A DNA stretch of 40,922 nt, taken from contig CBDUSI010000030.1 of the NCBI GenBank assembly GCA_965370045.1, positions 1 through 40,922 on the forward strand. Direction: 5' to 3'. Shown here piece after piece: positions 1 to 6,427 of this stretch. The notes beneath the pieces were generated by a model. It saw only the letters and a list, made by a program, of their open reading frames with translations. It did no database searches and was not told the origin of the DNA. The DNA is from CAZONU01 sp965370045 (GTDB lineage Bacteria > Planctomycetota > SZUA-567 > JAKLDR01). Every line of letters begins with the position of its first letter. The first letter of the stretch is position 1. Both the position numbers and the translations under genes were made by a program.

Positions 1-55
1 AATCTGAACCATTCTGGCTCCAATCACGGCCGCTCCATTTTTCAACGGCCTGCTA
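1..55. repeat. Right end of the ~274-bp inverted-repeat element (partial copy, cut by window edge)
   Basis: The first 55 bases match the last 55 bases of the full copy at 28848-29120 almost exactly, including the terminal inverted repeat whose inner strand reads CAGGCCGTTGAAAAATGG and the closing CTA. The rest of the copy lies outside the window. It has the same orientation as the 28848 copy. It lies just downstream of the last gene of the translation operon. Confidence 0.9.
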
Positions 56-113
56 GCGTCCCGGCGGGAAGTCTCTCCGGCGGGGGGAATGTTTGCAAGT
101 ATTCGCGGGCGCG

Positions 114-854
114 TCACTCCGGGACGTCGGTCAGCTCGTTGACGTTCCTCCACGCCCAGACCTTGCCGTCCTCGGCCTCGGCCTTTCGGAGGAACTCGTC
201 GTAGGAGTCCCCGCCGGCCTCGGGGATCAGGAGGTTCATCTTCCCCGCGAAGGGCGCGGCCCCCAGGTCTTTGATAACCGGGCCCGCCTCCGGACCCACG
301 TAGCGCGGGGCGGAGGTGTAGTAGATTCGCTCCGGCTCGGTGGAGAGCCAGGCGAGGGTGAGCTGGGCCTTGCCTGCATCTTGAGGCCAGGAGAATATGA
401 TGAACTCTTTCTTGTTTTCCGGGTTACGACTGAGGCGGAAGAGGACCGGCGGCTGGAGTTCGCCGGACCAGAGTATTACTCGCGCATGGAGCTCGTGCTT
501 AGGGGATGACCAGACTCTGATGACGCCCAACCTGCTGAGCGGTTCCGCCTCTGGATCGGCCAGCTCCCTGAACTCCCGGCGTTCGGCGAAGTCGCGCAGG
601 AATACCTTCTGGACGAGGGAGAGAGTTTCCTTCTCCTCCGGCTGGACCAGCTTCCCCAGGATTTCGATGTGTTCCTCGGTTTCTACGGCGGTGGCCAGCA
701 GCTCAATGAAGCTGACCCGTCGAGCGTTGAGCAATCTCAGCGTCCGGGCCTTCTGTTCGCAGGAGCGGAAGGCCCACAGCGAGCAGCCGGCGATCACCAC
801 GGTCACCAGCGGGATGCGCACCGCGGGTCTCTTGAGGGTAGCGAACAGCCCCAC
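114..854 (-). CDS. Membrane-anchored protein of unknown function
   Basis: This is a 246-residue protein starting with GTG, 6 bases after the stop of the EIIA-type gene, so it is probably the last gene of the translation operon. Residues about 12-30 form one hydrophobic segment followed by a positively charged stretch, consistent with an N-terminal anchor or uncleaved signal. The rest is soluble, mixed charge, with a C-terminal stretch rich in Asp, Glu and Trp. No family or catalytic motif is recognised. The tight spacing suggests translational coupling, but the content says nothing about translation. The bases just before its start (TAGCAGGCCGT) match the tip of the dispersed element, possibly by chance. 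Confidence 0.7.
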   Translation of the reverse strand: MGLFATLKRPAVRIPLVTVVIAGCSLWAFRSCEQKARTLRLLNARRVSFIELLATAVETEEHIEILGKLVQPEEKETLSLVQKVFLRDFAERREFRELADPEAEPLSRLGVIRVWSSPKHELHARVILWSGELQPPVLFRLSRNPENKKEFIIFSWPQDAGKAQLTLAWLSTEPERIYYTSAPRYVGPEAGPVIKDLGAAPFAGKMNLLIPEAGGDSYDEFLRKAEAEDGKVWAWRNVNELTDVPE

Positions 855-860
855 GGCCTG

Positions 861-1382
861 CTAGCCCCTCAGGCTCTTGATGACCCGGATGACCTCGCCG
901 GGCTCGGCGGCGGACATCAGCGCGTCGTGCAGCCAGTCCTCGCGGGTGAAGGCGTGGGCCAGCCATTTGTAAAGACGCAGGTACACCGAGTCGTCGTAGC
1001 TCGGCGCGGCCACCCCGAAGAAGATATGCACCGGCCCGCCGTCGGGGCTGAAGTAGTCGACGCCGTCGCGCGAGCGCGCGAAGCAGAGCACCAGCTTGCG
1101 GGGCTGCATGGAGCGCACGTGGGGAACCGCCAGGCCCTCGCCTATCGCCGTGGTGGCCTGCTTCTCGCGGTTGACCATGTCCAGGTAGAATTTGTGCTCG
1201 TTGCGGATCTCCCCGCTGGCGGCAAACAGCCGGGATATCTCGGCGATCACCTTTTCCTTGAAGCGCCAGCGGTGGCGTTCGAGGGCCTGGGGGGTGGGTT
1301 CCACCGACTCGGGCAGGGGCTCCGGCCGGCTCTCGATCTCGAGCTTGACCAGCTCCTCGCGGAGGTAACGGCCCACGTCCAT
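861..1382 (-). CDS. PTS EIIA type-2 (PtsN-like) domain protein
   Basis: A 173-residue protein. Residues about 75-173 match the PTS EIIA type-2 (fructose/nitrogen) fold: the GEGLAVPHVRS segment carries the phospho-accepting histidine (His88), followed by the usual beta strands (LVLCFARS, VHIFFGVAAP) and an AHAFTREDWLHDALMSA helix. The first 60 residues are a charged helical extension not typical of stand-alone PtsN. In the family, EIIA accepts phosphate from HPr; lone copies act in regulation rather than sugar import. No EIIB, EIIC, HPr or EI gene is in the window, so a regulatory role is inferred. It begins 7 bases after the cyclo-ligase stop with GGAG upstream, so it belongs to the translation operon. 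Confidence 0.85.
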   Translation of the reverse strand: MDVGRYLREELVKLEIESRPEPLPESVEPTPQALERHRWRFKEKVIAEISRLFAASGEIRNEHKFYLDMVNREKQATTAIGEGLAVPHVRSMQPRKLVLCFARSRDGVDYFSPDGGPVHIFFGVAAPSYDDSVYLRLYKWLAHAFTREDWLHDALMSAAEPGEVIRVIKSLRG

Positions 1383-1389
1383 GAGCGGC

Positions 1390-1992
1390 TCACTCTCCGC
1401 CGGTGCGGATCAGCTGGCTCTCGGTGACCACCAGGTGGACCGGGCGGTCGTCAGGCCCGGTCGGCACCTCGGGGAAGACCTGCGCATCCAGGGCCAGCGC
1501 GGCGCGGAAGGCGCCGCTGGCGTCTCCTGAGAGAAAGCGGTCGTAGAAGCCGGCGCCGCGGCCCAGTCGCCGTCCATTACGATCAAAGGCTCGGCCGGGG
1601 ACCAGGACGAAGTCGATCTCGCCGGGCGCGGCGGCGGGCAGCCCCGGCCGCGGCTCGCGGATGCCGTAGCGGCCCGCGGCCAGGTCCCGCGCGCGGTCGG
1701 CGATGCGCACCGCGCGCATCTCTCCCTTGGCTTCGTGACAGACCGGCAGGAATACGGTCTCCCCGGCGGCCAGCAGAGCGTCGATCAACGGATCGACGTC
1801 GATCTCGTCGGGCATCGCGGCGTAGAGCAGCAAGCTCCGGGCGCTCTGGAAATCGGTCGCGGAGCCGAGCCGCTCGGCCGCGCGGCGGCTGCGCTCGGCG
1901 AAGTCCCGGGGGGCGATGGCCTTGAGGCGCGCGGCTACCTCCCGGCGCATTTCGGCTTTTCGTTGCGGTAGATCGCCGCCTTCCTGGGTCAT
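1390..1992 (-). CDS. 5-formyltetrahydrofolate cyclo-ligase
   Basis: A 200-residue protein of usual family length. It shows the N-terminal RKAEMRREVAARL helix, the YAAMPDEIDVDPLI segment (about 57-70), YGIREP (109-114) and the signature LGRGAGFYDRFL (143-154) that binds ATP phosphate and folate. The enzyme converts 5-formyl-THF to 5,10-methenyl-THF using ATP, in cytosolic one-carbon metabolism. Its ATG overlaps the pheT stop in an ATGA arrangement, so translation is coupled to pheT. Formyl-folate supply is loosely linked to initiation, as Met-tRNAi formylation uses 10-formyl-THF; that link is inference. Confidence 0.94.
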   Translation of the reverse strand: MTQEGGDLPQRKAEMRREVAARLKAIAPRDFAERSRRAAERLGSATDFQSARSLLLYAAMPDEIDVDPLIDALLAAGETVFLPVCHEAKGEMRAVRIADRARDLAAGRYGIREPRPGLPAAAPGEIDFVLVPGRAFDRNGRRLGRGAGFYDRFLSGDASGAFRAALALDAQVFPEVPTGPDDRPVHLVVTESQLIRTGGE

Positions 1993-4022
1993 GAGCGCAG
2001 CGTGGCCCCCAGCTTGGCGGTCAGGTGCTCTACCAGGCCGGCGTGAAGATCGTTGACCTCGGCGTCGGTGAGGGTGCGGTCCGGCGCGCGGTAGGTCACC
2101 GAGAGGGCCAGCGACTTCCTGCCGGCTCCGGCCTGCTTGCCGCGGTAGACGTTGAGGAAGTCCAGCGACTGGCGCAGCTCGCAGTCGACCTCTTCCGCGG
2201 CGGCGGTCACCTGGGCCCAGGTGACGCCCTCCTCGAGCACCAGGGCCACGTCGCGCTTGATCCCCGGGAAGCGGGGCAGGGGCCGCATCTCGCCGCGGCT
2301 CAGTCCCCGGGCGATGAGCAGTTCGAGGTCGATTTCCAGCAGCGTCGGGCGGGAGCGCAGATCGAAAGCGCCGCGCAGCTTCTCGTTGAGCCGGCCGGTC
2401 ACCCCCAGGAACTCGCTGCCCAGGAAGATGCGGGCGCTCTCGCCCGGCTGCATGTAGGGCAGTTCCGAGGGCTCGATGCGCAGGCCCGCGGTGTCCTTGA
2501 AGAGCCCGCAGGCGGCCTCCAGCACGGCGCGCAGCCGCCCGAAGCCGGTTTCCACCTCGGCCTCCGGACGGTCGTCCAGGGCGGCCAGCAGGCGGCGCTC
2601 GTCGACCGACCCGTCCGGACGGGCCAGGTAGGCGCGGCCCAGGTCGAAGATCGACAGCTCGCTCCGGCCCGCGGCGGCGTTGACCCGGCGGACCTCCAGG
2701 AGCGAGGGCAGCAGGCTCTGGCGCAGGACGTCCTGGCCGGTCCGCGGCGGGTTGGTGATGATCACCGGGCGCGCACTGCGCCAGGGGCGGACGGCCTCGG
2801 CATGCTCCCGGGACAGGACGCTGATGGTCACCGTCTCGGAGAAGCCCATGCAGGTCAGCCGGCCGCGCAGCTGCTGGCCGGCCCTTTCGCCGACGGTCCT
2901 GGTCGGCAGCCTGACGCTCAGGTTGGTCTCGGTGGGGATGTGGTCGTAGCCGTAGTGCCGGGCGGCCTCCTCGATCAGGTCGATTTCGCGGGTCAGGTCC
3001 GGCCGGAAGCTGGGCACCAGCAGGGTGATGCCCTCGCCGGATTCGTAAACGCTCTCCGTGCCCAGGTCGAGGAGGATGTGCCGGATGAGCTGCTTCTCCA
3101 TGCGCTGGCCCAGGATCTTGTCCACCCGCCAGTAGCGCACCGTCACCTGTCTGGGCTTGGGCGCGGCGACGGCCACGTCGATGGAGCCGGAGGCCACCGC
3201 GCCGCCGGCCAGTTCGGCGATGAGCGCGCAGGCCCGGCGGCTGGCGTACTCCACTCCGTTCCAGTCCACCGCGCGCTCGAAGCGGTAACTGGAGTCGCTG
3301 GCCACGCCCAGCTTGCGCGCCGCGCGCCGCACCGCGGTGGCCAGGAAGCAGGCGCTCTCCAGGAAAACGTTGACCGTGCCGGGGTTGACCTCGGTGCGCG
3401 TGCCGCCCATCACGCCGGCGAGGGCCACCGCGCCGCGCTCGTCGGCGATCATCAGCTCGCTGCCGTCCAGCGTTATCTCGGTCTCGTCGATGAGCTGCAT
3501 CTTCTCGCCGGGACGCGCGCGGCGCACGACGATCGTGTTGCCGTTGATCAGGTCGCAGTCGAAGGCGTGCAGCGGCTGGCCGGTCTCGAAGAGCACGTAG
3601 TTGGTGACGTCGACCACGTTATTGACGGGCCGCAGGCCCACGGAGGCCAGCCGGCGCTGCATCCACTCGGGGCTCTCACCTATCTTGACGCCGCTGATGA
3701 CCCGGCCCACGTAGCGCGGGCAGAGCTCCTGGTCCTCGACGATGACCTTGGCCAGCGCCGAGGTGGAGGTCCGCCCCTTCTCCAGGGCGGCCTCGGGGAC
3801 GGCCAGGTCGGCGCCCACGATGGCGGCCACCTCGCGGGCCACCCCGATCATCCCCAGGCAGTCCGGGCGGTTGGAGGGCACCTCCAGCTCCAGCACCCAG
3901 TCGTCGCCGACCTGCTCCAGCTCCTCGCAGGGCAGGCCCACGGCGGTGAGCTTCTCCGCCAGTTCCTTCGCGGACATGTCGAAGTCAACGTACTGCTTGA
4001 TCCACTCCAGGCTGACCTTCAT
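1989..4022 (-). CDS. pheT: Phenylalanyl-tRNA synthetase beta subunit, lacking the EMAP-like B2 domain
   Basis: A 677-residue protein starting at the ATG that overlaps the pheS stop as TGATG; a longer open frame upstream is a shadow of pheS. It contains the B1 start (MKVSLEWIKQYVDF), then jumps at about residues 35-45 straight to SNRPDCLGMIGVAREVAAI. The B3/B4 region (CPRYVGRVISG, VVDVTNYVLFETGQPLHAFD), B5, and the C-terminal FDX-ACB anticodon-binding domain (about 585-677, with FPGIKRDVALV and YRGKQAGAGRKSLALSV) are all present. The E. coli protein is 795 residues; the missing block of about 110 is the EMAP/OB-fold tRNA-binding insert. With PheS it forms the alpha2beta2 enzyme that charges tRNA-Phe. 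Confidence 0.97.
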   Translation of the reverse strand: MKVSLEWIKQYVDFDMSAKELAEKLTAVGLPCEELEQVGDDWVLELEVPSNRPDCLGMIGVAREVAAIVGADLAVPEAALEKGRTSTSALAKVIVEDQELCPRYVGRVISGVKIGESPEWMQRRLASVGLRPVNNVVDVTNYVLFETGQPLHAFDCDLINGNTIVVRRARPGEKMQLIDETEITLDGSELMIADERGAVALAGVMGGTRTEVNPGTVNVFLESACFLATAVRRAARKLGVASDSSYRFERAVDWNGVEYASRRACALIAELAGGAVASGSIDVAVAAPKPRQVTVRYWRVDKILGQRMEKQLIRHILLDLGTESVYESGEGITLLVPSFRPDLTREIDLIEEAARHYGYDHIPTETNLSVRLPTRTVGERAGQQLRGRLTCMGFSETVTISVLSREHAEAVRPWRSARPVIITNPPRTGQDVLRQSLLPSLLEVRRVNAAAGRSELSIFDLGRAYLARPDGSVDERRLLAALDDRPEAEVETGFGRLRAVLEAACGLFKDTAGLRIEPSELPYMQPGESARIFLGSEFLGVTGRLNEKLRGAFDLRSRPTLLEIDLELLIARGLSRGEMRPLPRFPGIKRDVALVLEEGVTWAQVTAAAEEVDCELRQSLDFLNVYRGKQAGAGRKSLALSVTYRAPDRTLTDAEVNDLHAGLVEHLTAKLGATLRS

Positions 4023-5044
4023 CAGAACTGCTCCAGGAAGCGCATGTCGTTGTCGGTGAAGCTGCGGATGTCGTTGATCCCGTACTTGAGCATGGCCAGG
4101 CGCTCGACGCCGATGCCGAAGGCGAAGCCGGTGTAGCGCTCGGGATCGTAGCCCACCGCCTCGAATACCGCGGGGTCGACCATCCCCGCGCCCAGCAGCT
4201 CGATCCAGCCGGTGCCCTTGCAGATACGGCAGCCGGCACCCGAGCAGAATATGCAGGAGACGTCCACCTCGGCGCTGGGCTCGGTGAAGGGGAAGAAGCT
4301 GGGCCGGAAGCGGGTGGTGGTGCCCGGGCCGAAGATGCCCTCCATGGCCATGGTCAGCACCGCCTTGAGGTCGGCGAAGGAGACCTCCTCCTCGACCATC
4401 AGCCCCTCGCACTGGTGGAAGCAGTAGTGGTGGGTGGCGTCCACCGCGTCGGGCCGGTAGACCCGCCCGGGGACGATGACCCGCACCGGCGGGGGCTGCG
4501 ATTCCATCACCCGTATCTGGGTCGGGGAGGTGTGGCTGCGCAGCAGGCCGCCGTTGTCCAGGAAGAAGGTGTCGAAGCTGTCCCGCGCGGGGTGGTCCGC
4601 GGGGATGTTCAGCGCGTCGAAGTTGTGGTGCTCGGTTTCTATCTCCGGGCCCTCGATGCAGTTGAAGCCCAGGGAGCCGAAGACTTCCCTGAGCGCCTCG
4701 AAGGTGCGGCTCAGGGGATGCACGTGCCCCACGCTGAGGCGCGCGGCCGGTTGGGTGAGGTCGGCCCGGGCGCCGGCGGGAGTCCCCCCGGCCAGCTCCT
4801 CGCGCCGGGCGGCGAAGGCCGCGGTGAGCTGCTTCTTTAGCTCGTTGGCCAGCCGGCCGGCGGTGCGGCGCTGGTCATCGGGCAGCGCCTTGACGCCGCC
4901 CATGAGATCCTTGAGGCGCCCGCGGGAACGGCCCAGGTACTCGACGCGGGCGGCCTCCAGCTCCTCGGGGGTGGCGCACCCGGCCAGGCGAGCCAGCGCC
5001 TCCCCGCGGAGCTTCTCGACTTGTTCCTCGGAAGTCTTGCTCAA
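4022..5044 (-). CDS. pheS: Phenylalanyl-tRNA synthetase alpha subunit
   Basis: A 340-residue class II synthetase subunit that holds the aminoacylation site. The N-terminal 90 residues are the coiled-coil tRNA-binding arm (EELEAARVEYLGRSRGRLKDLM). Motif 2 is visible around VIVPGRVYRPDAVDATHHYCFHQ and motif 3 in FAFGIGVERLAML near residues 310-322. The Cys-rich CIFCSGAGCRICKGTGW segment and the GAGMVDP motif are standard for bacterial PheS. Its stop overlaps the pheT start by one base. It starts 17 bases after the rplT stop, so both follow from the thrS-infC-rpmI-rplT transcript. Confidence 0.98.
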   Translation of the reverse strand: MSKTSEEQVEKLRGEALARLAGCATPEELEAARVEYLGRSRGRLKDLMGGVKALPDDQRRTAGRLANELKKQLTAAFAARREELAGGTPAGARADLTQPAARLSVGHVHPLSRTFEALREVFGSLGFNCIEGPEIETEHHNFDALNIPADHPARDSFDTFFLDNGGLLRSHTSPTQIRVMESQPPPVRVIVPGRVYRPDAVDATHHYCFHQCEGLMVEEEVSFADLKAVLTMAMEGIFGPGTTTRFRPSFFPFTEPSAEVDVSCIFCSGAGCRICKGTGWIELLGAGMVDPAVFEAVGYDPERYTGFAFGIGVERLAMLKYGINDIRSFTDNDMRFLEQF

Positions 5045-5060
5045 AACGTCATCCTCTCAG

Positions 5061-5417
5061 CTACCCCACCGCCTTCTTGGCCATTGCCACCAGGCCGTCG
5101 AAGGCCGCCGGGTCAACCACCGCGATGTCCGCAAGCATCTTGCGGTCCAGGGCGCACTCGACCTTCTTGAGGCCCTGGATAAATCGGCTGTAGCTGAAGT
5201 CCCGCTCGCGGCAGGCGGCGGTTATGCGCGTGATCCACAGCCGGCGGAAGTCGCGCTTGCGCCGGCGCCGGTGAGCGTAGGCGTAGCGGTCGGCGCGCTC
5301 CACGGTCTCGCGGGCCTGGCGGTAGTTCTTGCGACGGCCCTGGTAGTAGCCTTCGGCTTTCTTCATCACCCGCTTGACGCGCTTGTGGCGGGCTACGTTG
5401 GTCTTGACGCGTACCAT
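5061..5417 (-). CDS. rplT: 50S ribosomal protein L20
   Basis: A 118-residue basic protein of standard length. It carries the L20 signature: MVRVKTNVARHKRVKRVMK, the long basic helix around GRRKNYRQARETVERADRYAY and the LWITRITAACRERDFSYSRFIQGL region. L20 binds 23S rRNA early in 50S assembly and in several bacteria also represses its own operon by binding leader mRNA. It is preceded by AGGGA in the 59-base gap after rpmI, which also holds a 12-base homopolymer tract. It is followed directly by pheS. Confidence 0.98.
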   Translation of the reverse strand: MVRVKTNVARHKRVKRVMKKAEGYYQGRRKNYRQARETVERADRYAYAHRRRRKRDFRRLWITRITAACRERDFSYSRFIQGLKKVECALDRKMLADIAVVDPAAFDGLVAMAKKAVG

Positions 5418-5448
5418 GATGATTCCCTTTCTAAACCTGCTTCCCCGC

Positions 5449-5460
5449 GGGGGGGGGGGG
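5449..5460. repeat. 12-base homopolymer (G12 on plus, C12 on transcript)
   Basis: Twelve consecutive G on the plus strand lie in the rpmI-rplT gap, so the operon mRNA carries C12 followed by GCGGGGAAGC, 31 bases before the rplT ATG. The C run could pair with the G run just downstream. No known element is matched, and read errors at such runs are common. Confidence 0.75.
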
Positions 5461-5476
5461 TGTGCGCTCCGGTCAG

Positions 5477-5674
5477 TCAGCCCTGTCTGAGCATCTTGGC
5501 GAGCCGCTTCTGCTCGGGCTTGCTGGCCGTCTTGGTGCCGCGCAGCTTGCGGACGCTCTTGCCCCGGGTTCCGGCCATCAGGTGGCTCTTGCCGGCCTGA
5601 CCGGCGATCACCTTGCCGCGGGCCGAGATCTTAATTCTCTTTTTCAGTCCCTTGTGGGTCTTCTGCTTGGGCAT
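5477..5674 (-). CDS. rpmI: 50S ribosomal protein L35
   Basis: A 65-residue basic protein of standard length. The start was placed at the ATG giving MPKQKTHKGLKKRIKIS, the conserved L35 N-terminus; the longer upstream frame is the shadow of infC. The core reads ARGKVIAGQAGKSHLMAGTRGKSVRKLRG. L35 is a small 50S subunit protein. Its first 44 bases overlap the 3' end of infC in another frame, because the IF3 here has a C-terminal extension. It is followed by rplT as in the classical infC-rpmI-rplT operon. Confidence 0.97.
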   Translation of the reverse strand: MPKQKTHKGLKKRIKISARGKVIAGQAGKSHLMAGTRGKSVRKLRGTKTASKPEQKRLAKMLRQG

Positions 5675-6416
5675 CTTTGCTCTCCACTTCCACTTTCTCG
5701 TCGGGTCCCGTTTCCCCGGCCTTGCCGACGGCCTCGGCCGGGACCTCAATCTGGTTCTCCAGCGGCTCGCCGCCGTCGACCTTCACGGCCTTTCTGCGGA
5801 CCGAGTCGCGCCGCTGCCTGGACTTCTTGCGCCGGCCCTGGGCCTCGGCGGCGTACTTCTTGGCCTGCTCCTCGTGCTCCTTGGCCTTGGCCCGGACCAC
5901 TTCGATCTTGGGCATGAGCATGATGTTCATGCGCCGGCCATCGCGGTTCATCCGGCGCTCCAGCTTGGAGACGTCGGCGAGCATCTCAGTGGCCCGCTTG
6001 AGCAGGTTGTGGCCCAGCTCCAGGTGGGTCATCTCCCGCCCGCGGAACATGCAGGTTATCTGCAGGCGGTAGCCTCCCTCCAGGAGTTCGCGGGCCTTGG
6101 TCAGCTTCCTTTCGAGATCGTGCTTGTCGATCTTGGGCCGCATGCGGATCTCTTTGATCTGCCCGAAGTGCTGCTTGCGGACCTTGGGGCCGGCCTCCTT
6201 GTGCTTGGATCCGTACCGGAACTTGCCGTAATCCAGGATGCGGCAGACCGGCGGGTCCGAGTCGCCAGCGACCTCCACGAGGTCCAGGGACGCCTCCTTG
6301 GCCTTGGCCAGGGCTTGTTCCAGGGGCAGGATGCCCAGTTGGGTGCCATCGGGCGAGATGAGGCGCACTGCGCGCGCCTTGATCTCGTCGTTGGTCCTGG
6401 TCCCTTTCTCCGGAAT
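5631..6416 (-). CDS. infC: Translation initiation factor IF-3 with AUU start and C-terminal extension
   Basis: IF3 binds the 30S subunit and checks start codon and initiator tRNA. The N-domain (TNDEIKARAVRLI, ILPLEQALAKAKEASLDLVEVA, DPPVCRILDYGKFRYG) and C-domain (KEIRMRPKIDKHDLERKL, FRGREMTHLELG, MLMP) are intact. No ATG, GTG or TTG fits; the frame opens at ATT (6416-6414), preceded by GGAGG seven bases upstream, overlapping the thrS stop. AUU is the known autoregulated start of infC in E. coli and relatives. At 261 residues it is about 80 longer than typical; the extra tail is Lys/Arg-rich (QGRRKKSRQRRDSVRRK), then acidic, and overlaps rpmI by 44 bases. Confidence 0.97.
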   Translation of the reverse strand: MPEKGTRTNDEIKARAVRLISPDGTQLGILPLEQALAKAKEASLDLVEVAGDSDPPVCRILDYGKFRYGSKHKEAGPKVRKQHFGQIKEIRMRPKIDKHDLERKLTKARELLEGGYRLQITCMFRGREMTHLELGHNLLKRATEMLADVSKLERRMNRDGRRMNIMLMPKIEVVRAKAKEHEEQAKKYAAEAQGRRKKSRQRRDSVRRKAVKVDGGEPLENQIEVPAEAVGKAGETGPDEKVEVESKDAQAEDPQGTEKEN

Positions 6417-6427
6417 ATTCTTTCCTC

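Noticed and set aside
845..864. Degenerate end of the dispersed element at the 861 stop codon
   Set aside because: Only 11 bases match and the following bases code the next protein; noted in a finding but not called as a feature.
2025..4136. 703-residue plus-strand frame opposite pheT, and other long antisense frames (13812-16622, 33192-35309)
   Set aside because: They are antisense shadows of clear genes in GC-rich DNA, dominated by Ala, Gly, Arg, His, Gln, with no family features.
4022..4412. N-terminal extension of PheT by 129 residues
   Set aside because: The extension is an Arg/His/Gly-rich shadow of pheS; the conserved start MKVSLEW at 4022 overlaps the pheS stop.
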